5,335 nucleotides of DNA. It comes from Planctomycetota bacterium (lineage in GTDB: Bacteria > Planctomycetota > Phycisphaerae > WQYP01). This document shows positions 1 to 5,335 of this stretch, one piece after another. Numbering within the stretch: the first letter of the stretch is position 1; each line of letters starts with the position of its first letter. Made by a program: the position numbers and the translations under genes. The notes beneath the pieces are model-generated. The model was not told where the DNA came from. It saw only the letters and a list, made by a program, of their open reading frames with translations, and did not search any database. The stretch covers positions 1 to 5,335 of the forward strand of contig JAJYPG010000127.1 of NCBI GenBank assembly GCA_021795535.1, written 5' to 3'.

Positions 1-2
1 GG

Positions 3-686
3 TATGTGGTGCCGAAACTCTCTGTTTTCAGCATTGAGACGGCACGCGATGAGCCTTTTTTCCAATCTTCCATCCAATCGAACAATTGGACGGTACAGCT
101 GTATCTGGCCTTGCGTATAGCGCCAATGGTGGCGCTGGGCATAACGGCACTTATGCTGGTTGCCTGCCTGGTGTTGCGGGCCATGCAGCACCGCAAAGGT
201 GGTTTGAATTTACGTGATATTGCCGCGCAGCGACTTCCTTTTGTGGGGCCGGCACTGCGTCTGGCCCTGGTTGCACAATGGTGTGATGCGCTTCGCGTTG
301 GGATTGATTCCGCCCTGGATTTGCCCGCCGCCATCAGGCTTGCCGGCGATGTGGTTGGTTCGCCTGCCCTGGCGACTGATGGCCGGGCCATGGTTGAGGT
401 GCTTAACAGTGGCCGTGATTTAAGCGCCATGCGGTGCAAAATGCTGCCGCCAAGTCTGCCCGGCATCGTTGAATTGGGCATGAAGCAAAACAATTTGCCG
501 GGAACTCTGGAGACGCTTTCCCAGGCGTACAGTCGGCAGACGGAACATCGCACTGCGGCGATACCGGCGATTATGTCGCCTGTTTTGCTGATTGTGCTGG
601 CATTGACCATCGGGTTGACCATTTTTCTGATGTTGTTGCCGCTGTTTATAGAGTTACAGTTTTTTGGCGGGTATTTTCTAGGGTGA
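3..686 (+). CDS. GspF/PilC-like inner-membrane platform protein, C-terminal half (5' end outside window)
   Basis: Platform proteins of this family sit in the inner membrane and couple the cytoplasmic assembly ATPase to (pseudo)pilin polymerisation in type II secretion and type IV pili. The visible part starts in the loop after the first T2SSF domain: in-frame codons from position 3 read Y-V-V-P-K-L, matching the family's 'VVPKF' stretch. A GTG at 6 is therefore probably internal and the gene begins upstream of the window. Counting from that GTG, a membrane segment lies at about residues 37-60. A second T2SSF domain runs from about 82 to 212, with the typical G-x-P/LS and 'VELGMKQNNLPGTLETL' region. 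A final membrane helix lies at about 188-212. The gene ends in TGA four bases before the next gene, so the two are very likely cotranscribed. The family call is secure; whether it serves T2SS, a type IV pilus or another pseudopilus is not visible. Confidence 0.85.
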   Translation, partial: YVVPKLSVFSIETARDEPFFQSSIQSNNWTVQLYLALRIAPMVALGITALMLVACLVLRAMQHRKGGLNLRDIAAQRLPFVGPALRLALVAQWCDALRVGIDSALDLPAAIRLAGDVVGSPALATDGRAMVEVLNSGRDLSAMRCKMLPPSLPGIVELGMKQNNLPGTLETLSQAYSRQTEHRTAAIPAIMSPVLLIVLALTIGLTIFLMLLPLFIELQFFGGYFLG

Positions 687-690
687 TGAT

Positions 691-2007
691 ATGTACACAC
701 GTATTGAAAAACCGGGAAGCGGCCTGCCCTCTCCAAATGAGTCAATGCGCAAATTGGAAGATTGGCAGGTGGTGGGCAACGTTTTCCTTAATTCCATCAT
801 TTTGTGGTCCGTATTGGCTGGTTTAACAGTGGCGATTGTGCCGTATGCACTGGTGTGGCTGTGGCTGTTTATCCCCATGGGCTTTTCGATGTGCTATATC
901 AGAAATCGCCTGGGAGGCGTCGTGCTCGATCATATTGCCATGGCGGTACGTCTTGATCATCCGTTGCCTGATTATCTTTTGATTGCCTCCTGGAGCGAAA
1001 CCAGGCCGATCGCTCGGCGATTGCGGCGACTGGCCTTCCTGCTGGCGGAAGGCCATGCGTTATCCACAAGTCTGGCGAGCGCGGTGCCCGAAATCCCGCC
1101 AGATGTGGTAGGGGAAATTGCGTTAGCCGAGCGACATGGCCGCCTTTCAGAACGGCTGGATTGCCTGTCTCGCCAGGATGTGCCGTGGGCCATCCGTCAC
1201 GATTTGTCGTGGCCCGCAATTATTGGCTTTTTAGTATTGATTTTCACGGCGTTGGCTATATTGTCGGGCGTTGCTTATTTTATCTGGCCAAAATATGAAA
1301 AAATTCTCAATTCGTTTAATAGCACATGGCTGGTCGGCTTTCCAGGCCTTTATGAACGTGCATTATTCAATATCCATTGGCCAATCCCTACGCTTAGTTG
1401 GATATCGTGGTGCGTTTTTATAGCATTCCTGTTTGGTTATTTTCTGCGGATGACCTTTTATGCCCGGCATCGGGGAGGGAAGATACAATACTGGCTCTTG
1501 AGTCGATTGATGTGGCATGCGCCCATCATTGGCTGGTTTACGCAGTGCCGGGCGTGGGCTGTTACAACATCCATTCTGGCCCAGGCGGGGAGGGAACGTA
1601 TGGGGCTTCCTGAAGCACTTGAGGCGGCGGCCAAGGCGCAGAGCAATGGTTTTGCAAAACGCCTGATTGGCCGATGTGGAATGGCCATTGAAAATGGCGC
1701 ATCGCTTGGTCAGGCCTTCAGACAAGCAGGTTTTCCCAGAGGACTCTGTGCGTTGTTTCCTGTTGCTGCTCAGAATATTGCGGGGGGCAGGGTGCCCACG
1801 GAATTGCCCGACTCTCTGGTGTCTATTTTTCATTATGCCCACGAATGGTATGCCTGCCGCTACCGCCGTGCGCTGGAATGGACGCAATCCGCTTTAATTC
1901 CCATGGGTGTTTTATTGGGTGGTTGTGTGGTCCTTGCGGTAATGTTGACAGTCTGGCTGCCTTATCTGGCTGTAATTCGGGCGGTCTCAGGCATGGGGAA
2001 CTTCTGA
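691..2007 (+). CDS. GspF/PilC-like two-domain platform protein (T2SSF domains)
   Basis: This complete 438-residue protein is about the usual GspF/PilC length (near 400). Two T2SSF domains are visible. The first, at about residues 76-199, holds a degenerate 'ALAERHGRL' version of the family's GE-x-SG-x-L element and ends in a membrane helix (174-199) followed by 'FIWPKYEKIL', the equivalent of 'VVPKFEEIF'. The second, at about 285-430, contains 'LAQAGRERMGLPEALEAAA' and ends in a helix at 402-426. Another helix lies at 236-256. The odd feature is the N-terminus: instead of a soluble cytoplasmic segment, residues 32-70 form a long hydrophobic stretch that could be a two-helix hairpin. The ATG at 691 is preceded by AGGGTGA (680-686), a fair ribosome binding site that overlaps the previous stop. 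The gene is paralogous to its upstream neighbour. Its TGA overlaps the ATG of the following pseudopilin gene, which indicates operon organisation. The family call is firm; the specific system is not. Confidence 0.87.
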   Translation: MYTRIEKPGSGLPSPNESMRKLEDWQVVGNVFLNSIILWSVLAGLTVAIVPYALVWLWLFIPMGFSMCYIRNRLGGVVLDHIAMAVRLDHPLPDYLLIASWSETRPIARRLRRLAFLLAEGHALSTSLASAVPEIPPDVVGEIALAERHGRLSERLDCLSRQDVPWAIRHDLSWPAIIGFLVLIFTALAILSGVAYFIWPKYEKILNSFNSTWLVGFPGLYERALFNIHWPIPTLSWISWCVFIAFLFGYFLRMTFYARHRGGKIQYWLLSRLMWHAPIIGWFTQCRAWAVTTSILAQAGRERMGLPEALEAAAKAQSNGFAKRLIGRCGMAIENGASLGQAFRQAGFPRGLCALFPVAAQNIAGGRVPTELPDSLVSIFHYAHEWYACRYRRALEWTQSALIPMGVLLGGCVVLAVMLTVWLPYLAVIRAVSGMGNF

Positions 2008-2162
2008 TGCGACGCAACGGCTTTATGATGCTTGAGACATGCCTTTCCCTGCTGCTGGTTGGCGCGTTGCTTACGCTGCTGGCGGGGACGATCTGGCAGA
2101 CGAATCGCGCGGACAATGCACTGCGGCTACGTCGCAACATTTATCATCGGGAACAGATTACT

Positions 2163-2166
2163 CTAA
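2163..2166. repeat. Left flanking target tetranucleotide CTAA
   Basis: This is the four-base site next to the left IS end. It fits the YTAR consensus for IS701-type targets. The partner at 3621-3624 is CTAG, so three of four bases match. It is therefore either a mutated duplication or an independent target site. Confidence 0.5.
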
Positions 2167-2177
2167 CACTACAGCGC
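2167..2177 (+). repeat. Left terminal inverted repeat of the IS
   Basis: The sequence CACTACAGCGC matches the right end in reverse complement except at its outermost base. Beyond these 11 bases similarity to the other end fades. The repeat directly abuts the CTAA flank. Confidence 0.7.
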
Positions 2178-2202
2178 ATTATTTGCTCAAGTTTTAGCCG
2201 TT

Positions 2203-2208
2203 TACAAT
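2203..2208 (+). promoter_or_regulatory. Possible -10 element (TACAAT) for the transposase
   Basis: TACAAT differs from the sigma-70 -10 consensus by one base and lies inside the IS, about 34 bases upstream of the transposase start. The nearest -35-like hexamer, TTGCTC at 2183-2188, is only 14 bases away, which is shorter than the usual 16-18. The promoter call is therefore weak. Confidence 0.3.
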
Positions 2209-2229
2209 CCGATAGAACAGTCATGGAAC

Positions 2230-2236
2230 AAGGAGG
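2230..2236 (+). promoter_or_regulatory. Strong Shine-Dalgarno site of the transposase
   Basis: AAGGAGG lies five bases before the ATG at 2242. It is an essentially perfect anti-Shine-Dalgarno match and fixes the transposase start. It is stronger than any other ribosome binding site in the window. Confidence 0.8.
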
Positions 2237-2241
2237 TTCTT

Positions 2242-3522
2242 ATGACGGTCGAAGAAATAAGCGAAGTAGGGTCTGCGTTAGGTGTATTTCTGTCGCGGTT
2301 CCGCAGCTGCTTTTCTCACGCGCCAACATTCCGGCATTTCGGTGTATACGTTCGCGGTCTGCTCAGCGATCTGCCGCGTAAGAGCGTTGAGCCGATCGCT
2401 TTATCTGCAGGCGCTACCGTTCGTACGCTGCAACAGTTTCTGGTGTTTCACCGCTGGGATGATGGTGCGATGCGCGATGAGGTTCAGCGTCGCATCGCCC
2501 AGGATCATCTTCCAGCACCGGGAACCAGGGAACCGTCCGGGTCCCTGGGTGTGGTGGGCTGGATTGACGAGACGTCCGTGGCCAAAAAGGGCGATAAAAC
2601 ACCCGGTGTGCAGCGGCAGCATTGCGGGGCCACGGGCAAGATTGATAACTGCATTGTCACGGTTCATTTGGCGTGTCGCCACGGCGATTTTATGGCCCTC
2701 TTGGATTCGGACCTGTTTCTTCCGGAAGAATCCTGGAATCCGGATCGCCAGCGTTGCCGACGAGCCCATATTCCCGACAGTGTGGTGTATCGTTCCAAAT
2801 GGCGGATGGCTCTGGAGCAGGTGGACCGCAGCCGGAACAACGGCATCCGCCTCGACTGGCTGAGCTTTGACGAAGGCTATGGCAGCAAACCCGGCTTTCT
2901 GTTGGGGTTGGATCAGCGTGGTCAACTGTTTATTGGAGAAGTGCCTCGTCATTGGGCCTGCTTTCCCACTCTGCCGCGCTATCATTCCACCCAAGCCCCT
3001 CATGCCGCCAAGCGTGCGGATCATGCCGCTCGCCGCGGCAAGCCATTCCAGGGCAAAGGTTGGAGGAAAGTCCGTCTTGCCCGCAAGACTCTTGCCGACC
3101 AGTTTTGGCAATACAAGGCGGGGCGTGTTCACCTGTCCAGCGACGGAAAGCCGGTGGAGAAAGAGTATTGGCTGATCTGGGCCAGAAATCAGGATACCGG
3201 GGAAGACAAGTATTTTGTCTCCAATGCACCGCCAGGCACCCCAGTGGAAATGCTGCTGCGTGTGGCGTTTACCCGGGCCGGTGTGGAGCATGTTTTTCGA
3301 GTGGTCAAAACCGAGACGGGATTCGATCACTTTGAGGGACGCAGTTATGTGGGGCTTATGCGACATATGACACTATGCCAGGTGGTCTTTCTTTTTCTGG
3401 CGGTTCACACGGACCGAATCAGGAAAAAAAAATCCGGACATTACCTTGGAACAAGTATCGCGAGCCCTCAATACTCTCTGCCAATGCTGGCTGCTTCGCA
3501 GATCACAACGCTCCGCATCTAA
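2242..3522 (+). CDS. IS701-family DDE transposase (in-frame product, C-terminal tail out of frame)
   Basis: This enzyme cuts and joins the IS ends during transposition. The in-frame product has 426 residues. Family features in order: an N-terminal helical region with 'YVRGLLSDLPRKSVEPIA' (about 36-53); 'VVGWIDETSVAKKG' (104-117) with the first catalytic Asp at D109; 'GVQRQHCGATGKIDNC' (122-137), a hallmark of IS701-type enzymes; 'LPEESW' (160-165); 'LSFDEGYG' (207-214) with the second catalytic Asp at D210; and 'GVEHVFRVVKTETGFDHFEGR' (347-367) with the likely catalytic Glu at E349, followed by a hydrophobic helix. The start is fixed by AAGGAGG. At the nine-A run (3424-3432) the frame leaves the family: residues 398-426 look like random sequence, whereas the expected tail is encoded one base ahead up to 3610. 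A full-length protein of about 455 residues would need one A fewer, or slippage. All three catalytic residues precede the run, so activity without the tail is uncertain. Confidence 0.85.
   Translation: MTVEEISEVGSALGVFLSRFRSCFSHAPTFRHFGVYVRGLLSDLPRKSVEPIALSAGATVRTLQQFLVFHRWDDGAMRDEVQRRIAQDHLPAPGTREPSGSLGVVGWIDETSVAKKGDKTPGVQRQHCGATGKIDNCIVTVHLACRHGDFMALLDSDLFLPEESWNPDRQRCRRAHIPDSVVYRSKWRMALEQVDRSRNNGIRLDWLSFDEGYGSKPGFLLGLDQRGQLFIGEVPRHWACFPTLPRYHSTQAPHAAKRADHAARRGKPFQGKGWRKVRLARKTLADQFWQYKAGRVHLSSDGKPVEKEYWLIWARNQDTGEDKYFVSNAPPGTPVEMLLRVAFTRAGVEHVFRVVKTETGFDHFEGRSYVGLMRHMTLCQVVFLFLAVHTDRIRKKKSGHYLGTSIASPQYSLPMLAASQITTLRI
3424..3432 (+). other. A9 homopolymer at the transposase frame break
   Basis: Nine consecutive A residues follow AGG at 3421-3423. 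In the current frame they encode three lysines and then the sequence stops resembling the family. With eight A residues the gene would read R-K-K-N-P-D-I-T-L-E and continue into the expected tail. Such runs are prone to indel mutation, transcriptional slippage and sequencing error. Confidence 0.75.
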
Positions 3523-3610
3523 ACGCACCGCCGATATTATCTGTTACCACCAATGGCGAAACCGCGCCGCGATCACATCGCGAAAACGACATGAACGTAA
3601 AAGAGAGTAG
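3431..3610 (+). other. Out-of-frame C-terminal tail of the transposase
   Basis: Read from AAT at 3431, this frame gives 59 codons and ends in TAG at 3608-3610. It begins NPDITLEQVSRALNTLCQCW and finishes with a basic region containing 'YHQWRNRAAITSRKRH'. That resembles the C-termini of IS701-type transposases, which commonly end in a helical segment with an LT-x-E-Q-V-like start and a Gln/Arg/Asn-rich basic end ('YHQ-x-RN-x-A'). It is displaced by +1 relative to the main ORF. It ends where the right inverted repeat begins, which further supports it as the original gene end. Confidence 0.7.
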
Positions 3611-3620
3611 CGCTGTAGTA
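3610..3620 (-). repeat. Right terminal inverted repeat of the IS
   Basis: The + strand reads GCGCTGTAGTA, whose reverse complement TACTACAGCGC pairs with the left end at 10 of 11 positions. It begins at the last base of the off-frame stop codon (TAG, 3608-3610), so the coding region would run right up to the terminus, as is common in compact IS elements. Confidence 0.7.
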
Positions 3621-3624
3621 CTAG
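3621..3624. repeat. Right flanking target tetranucleotide CTAG
   Basis: This is the four-base site next to the right IS end. It also fits YTAR but differs at the last base from the left flank CTAA. Confidence 0.5.
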
Positions 3625-3690
3625 TGAAATTGATCGCACACGCAGGGCGCTGGAAGTCCGATCCGTGGCCGGACGCGGGGGCACGAAGAA
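3625..3690 (+). other. Short non-assigned stretch between IS and small ORF
   Basis: The pseudopilin frame resumes here in register (CTA GTG AAA TTG...) and stays open to TGA at 3759-3761. The resulting 46 residues, rich in Arg, Tyr, Pro and Cys, do not look like a pseudopilin body. No good promoter pair is visible: TTGATC at 3630-3635 has no -10 partner at the right distance. Confidence 0.3.
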
Positions 3691-3798
3691 ATGAGTACAC
3701 CCAAAAGTATTACGCGCTACATTGCAATCATCGGTGCCGCCCGTACCGCAAGCCCGCGTGAAATCATCCTCTCGTCCATGCTGCTGGAGGCGTCATGA
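3691..3798 (+). CDS. Possible 35-residue ORF coupled to the restriction-modification gene
   Basis: I do not recognise this product (MSTPKSITRYIAIIGAARTA, then a 15-residue tail ending in MLLEAS). The case for it is positional. Its TGA (3796-3798) overlaps the ATG of the downstream gene as ATGA, and the downstream ribosome binding site GGAGG lies inside its last codons, the usual layout for translational coupling. Against it, the upstream sequence GCACGAAGAA is a poor ribosome binding site. The frame is also open back to a TGA at 3631-3633, so the segment could be the 3' remnant of a larger gene truncated at the IS junction. No signal peptide or confident domain is seen. It may be noncoding. 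Confidence 0.35.
   Translation: MSTPKSITRYIAIIGAARTASPREIILSSMLLEAS
3786..3790 (+). promoter_or_regulatory. Shine-Dalgarno site of the restriction-modification gene
   Basis: GGAGG ends four bases before the ATG at 3795. The spacing is slightly short, but the match is strong and supports this ATG as the start. It lies inside the preceding small ORF. Confidence 0.65.
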
Positions 3799-5249
3799 AT
3801 CCGGAACAAGCCCGTAAACTGGTGAAAGAGACATTCACCCAGCCATTCGACCGGAGCCGATTTTTGGGATTCATAGGTAATCTGGTCAATCATATTGATG
3901 AGTCCAAGGCCTTTCCATGCAACCACAAATACGTGAAGGACGCATTCAAGCCGCATATCCGGCGGTATGAACGTCTTGCCAGCTATACCGCGCCAGACCA
4001 ATGCAAGATTGACCTCATGGTTGTGTACCTTACCGATGAAGCCAAGCTTACGCGGGCACGTACCGCACTGCGTAATTTTGTGGCGGACTATCTTAAACAA
4101 CGTGGCCAGAAAGACGCCGCCCTTGTTGCATTTGTTTCCCCTTCGGAAGCCGCGTGGCGATTTTCTTATGTGAAAATGGAATATGCCACGGTTGAAAAGG
4201 CATCAGGCGAAGTTGGCGTGGAAACCCGCCTGACTCCGGCCCGGCGGTTCTCCTATATTGTCGGCCCAGGTGAAAGCTGCCATACCGCCCAAACACGATT
4301 CCTTTCCCTGTTACAGAACACTCAATCCGATCCAGCACTGGCGGAAATAGAGGAAGCCTTCAGTGTGGAGGCCGTAACCAAGGAATTCTTTGAACGCTAC
4401 AAACAACTTTTCCTTGAGGTAAAGGAAGCACTGGACAAGCTAGCCGCAGAAAACAAAGCGATCGGCACCGAATTTGCCACCAAAAAGGTAAGCACTATAG
4501 ATTTCGCCAAAAAGCTTATGGGGCAGATTGTTTTCCTTTATTTCCTGCAGAAAAAAGGGTGGCTGGGTGTGGCGAAAGGTGGCGAGTGGGGAACCGGGCC
4601 GCACGATTTCCTGCGGGAGCTGGCCAATGGAAAATTTGGCAAACGCGAGAACTTTTTCAACGACACACTGGAGCCGCTGTTTTACGATACCCTGGCGACA
4701 GACCGCGGGCATGAGGCCTATTGTGATTTATTCAAGTGCCGCATCCCATTTCTGAATGGCGGCCTGTTTGAGCCGCTAAATGACTACGATTGGCGAAAAA
4801 CTGCAATCCTGCTCCCAAACGAATTATTTACAAACAACCAGCCATTAAAATCTGTCAAAGGCGTTGAGGAAGGAATCACTGGCACCGGCATTCTGGATGT
4901 TTTCGACCGTTACAACTTCACGGTGAATGAGGCGGAGCCACTGGAAAAGGAAGTGGCCATTGACCCGGAAATGCTGGGCAAAGTGTTTGAGAATCTGCTG
5001 GAGGTGAAGGAACGCAAATCCAAAGGGTCATTTTATACCCCGCGTGAAATTGTTCATTACATGTGCCAGGAAAGTTTGATCAATTATCTGGATACCGCCG
5101 TGAATAAGGAGGGCCAGATTGTGCCCCGCATGGAGATTGAAGCCCTGATTCATTCCGGCGACCGCATTGCCCATTATGACGCAGTTAATGCCAACCATGG
5201 GATAGAGATGCCCCCGGCCATAAAGCCAAACGCCCGCGCATTGGATTAG
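3795..5249 (+). CDS. Eco57I-like (type IIG) restriction-modification enzyme, N-terminal part ending at an in-frame TAG
   Basis: Enzymes of this family join a DNA nuclease region to an N6-adenine methyltransferase and usually exceed 1000 residues; they protect against foreign DNA. Here 484 residues are read before TAG. Residues 1-210 resemble the family's N-terminal region ('KIDLMVVYLTDEAKLTRAR' at 71-89, 'FVSPSEAAWRFSYVKMEY' at 113-130, 'RRFSYIVGPGESCHTAQTRF' at 150-169), where a PD-(D/E)XK-type nuclease is expected, but I cannot assign its catalytic triad. A helical linker follows, with 'LMGQIVFLYFLQKKGWLG' (241-258), 'FLNGGLFEPL' (319-328) and the diagnostic 'DPEMLGKVFENLLEVKERK' (390-408) plus 'GSFYTPREIVHYMCQESLIN' (411-430) just before the methyltransferase core. 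The TAG replaces a residue about nine codons before SAM motif I, and the frame then continues. The product would lack all methyltransferase motifs, so modification activity is not expected. Relatives such as BREX PglX or DISARM methylases are less likely alternatives for the label. Confidence 0.8.
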   Translation: MNPEQARKLVKETFTQPFDRSRFLGFIGNLVNHIDESKAFPCNHKYVKDAFKPHIRRYERLASYTAPDQCKIDLMVVYLTDEAKLTRARTALRNFVADYLKQRGQKDAALVAFVSPSEAAWRFSYVKMEYATVEKASGEVGVETRLTPARRFSYIVGPGESCHTAQTRFLSLLQNTQSDPALAEIEEAFSVEAVTKEFFERYKQLFLEVKEALDKLAAENKAIGTEFATKKVSTIDFAKKLMGQIVFLYFLQKKGWLGVAKGGEWGTGPHDFLRELANGKFGKRENFFNDTLEPLFYDTLATDRGHEAYCDLFKCRIPFLNGGLFEPLNDYDWRKTAILLPNELFTNNQPLKSVKGVEEGITGTGILDVFDRYNFTVNEAEPLEKEVAIDPEMLGKVFENLLEVKERKSKGSFYTPREIVHYMCQESLINYLDTAVNKEGQIVPRMEIEALIHSGDRIAHYDAVNANHGIEMPPAIKPNARALD

Positions 5250-5335
5250 GCCTTGGCTGATATTACTGTATGCGATCCAGCCATCGGCTCCGGTGCGTTC
5301 CCGGTAGGCATGATGCAGGAAATAGTGCGTGCCCG
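5250..5335 (+). pseudogene. Continuation of the restriction-modification enzyme with SAM motif I, after the stop (3' end outside window)
   Basis: Directly after the TAG at 5247-5249 the same frame continues with ALADITVCDPAIGSGAFPVG and runs open to the window edge. DPAIGSG is motif I of N6-adenine methyltransferases, which binds S-adenosylmethionine. It is followed by the family's 'AFPVGMMQEIVRAR'. The conserved context shows that this is one original gene with a single-codon interruption, for example GAG to TAG, and not a frameshift. The next ATG codons (5310 and 5313) lie beyond motif I. Only a weak TTG at 5253 could restart translation with motif I included, and it lacks a well-spaced ribosome binding site. 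Confidence 0.75.

Larger units (their letters stand above)
2007..2381 (+). pseudogene. Prepilin-like (pseudopilin) gene disrupted by IS insertion
   Basis: The ATG at 2007-2009 shares its A with the TGA of the preceding gene, a typical translational-coupling arrangement. The product begins MRRNG|FMMLE followed by about 20 hydrophobic residues. This is the class III/type IV prepilin signature: a short basic leader, a cleavage site after Gly5, Phe at +1 that is N-methylated after cleavage in the family, and Glu at +5. Such proteins are processed by a GspO/PilD-type peptidase and assemble on the GspF-like platforms encoded upstream. Only residues 1-53 are native, because the insertion sequence begins at 2167. 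From there the reading frame runs into IS sequence and stops at 2379-2381, giving a chimeric product of about 124 residues whose basic, cysteine-containing tail is IS-derived. Pseudopilins are normally longer and carry a globular C-terminal domain, which is missing here, so loss of function is expected. Which minor or major pseudopilin it was cannot be decided from 53 residues. Confidence 0.8.
2167..3620 (+). mobile_element. IS701-family insertion sequence, about 1454 bp
   Basis: The element is bounded by short inverted repeats: the left end reads CACTACAGCGC and the reverse complement of the right end reads TACTACAGCGC, identical at 10 of 11 positions. It carries a single DDE transposase gene that almost fills it, as expected for IS701-type elements of about 1.4-1.5 kb. 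The bases just outside are CTAA (2163-2166) and CTAG (3621-3624). Both match the YTAR four-base target known for this family, and that decided the exact boundaries. The element interrupts a pseudopilin gene. Element plus one target copy is 1458 bases, a multiple of three. The family was assigned by eye from transposase motifs and termini; a neighbouring IS4-superfamily group is the main alternative. Confidence 0.8.

Noticed and set aside
6..8. GTG at 6 as a true start of the first gene
   Set aside because: The in-frame codon before it continues the family's VVPK motif, and the gene lacks its first domain if it starts here. The window edge cuts the gene.
1363..1887. Minus-strand ORF of 174 codons opposite the second platform gene
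   Set aside because: It lies wholly inside the complete GspF-like gene, is rich in Arg/Pro/His with no family features, and has no ribosome binding site evidence.
1845..2006. Upstream start at 1845 for the pseudopilin frame
   Set aside because: It would add 54 residues overlapping the platform gene. The prepilin leader MRRNG|FMMLE must be at the N-terminus, so the ATG at 2007 is right.
2401..3366. Long minus-strand ORF of 321 codons opposite the transposase
   Set aside because: It is a shadow of the well-supported + strand transposase. It has no recognisable motifs, and long antisense frames are common opposite GC-rich coding sequence.
3375..3761. ORF of 128 codons in the -1 frame after the A run, as a product of classical -1 frameshifting
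   Set aside because: The -1 frame does not resemble a transposase tail and runs past the IS end. The family-like tail is in the other frame (+1).
5247..5249. TAG as a recoded sense codon (for example pyrrolysine or alternative code)
   Set aside because: No supporting element is visible, and the site aligns with an ordinary variable position before motif I. A nonsense mutation or base error is simpler.
1..5335. CRISPR arrays, tRNA or rRNA genes, and rho-independent terminators
   Set aside because: I saw no regularly spaced direct repeats, no tRNA cloverleaf pattern, no rRNA-like conserved blocks and no GC-rich hairpin followed by a T run.

Overview
The window comes from a bacterium with a Gram-negative-type envelope. 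The evidence is a run of type II secretion/type IV pilus assembly genes. No rRNA or other lineage marker is present, so taxonomy cannot be fixed. Coding is almost entirely on the + strand, with tight gene spacing and moderate GC.

Left third (1-2166): the end of one GspF/PilC-like inner-membrane platform gene, cut by the window edge. It is followed 4 bases later by a second, complete two-domain GspF/PilC-like gene. Overlapping that gene's stop is the start of a prepilin-like (pseudopilin) gene with a GF-x3-E prepilin peptidase site. Together they look like an operon for a pseudopilus or pilus-type secretion machine with two paralogous platform proteins.

Middle (2167-3620): an insertion sequence of about 1454 bp, best placed in the IS701 family, has landed in codon 53-54 of the pseudopilin gene and destroyed it. 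It has short terminal inverted repeats (10 of 11 bases match). Its flanking tetranucleotides, CTAA and CTAG, both fit the YTAR target known for the family but are not identical. Its DDE transposase has a strong ribosome binding site and an A9 run. After that run the family-typical C-terminal tail continues in another frame.

Right third (3621-5335): a short stretch of unclear origin holds a possible 35-residue ORF. That ORF overlaps, as ATGA, the start of a large Eco57I-like (type IIG) restriction-modification enzyme. The enzyme reads well for 484 residues, hits an in-frame TAG, and continues in the same frame with SAM-binding motif I (DPAIGSG) up to the window end. It is either a pseudogene, a split enzyme or a sequencing error.

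Overall this is a junction between a secretion operon and a defence-type gene, with an IS at the seam. The non-identical flanks and the absence of a recognisable pseudopilin tail suggest that the two sides may have been brought together by IS-mediated rearrangement rather than by a simple insertion. I see no convincing evidence of a wholly new system. The points that most merit a check are the A9 frame change, the stop codon before motif I and the history of the IS junction.
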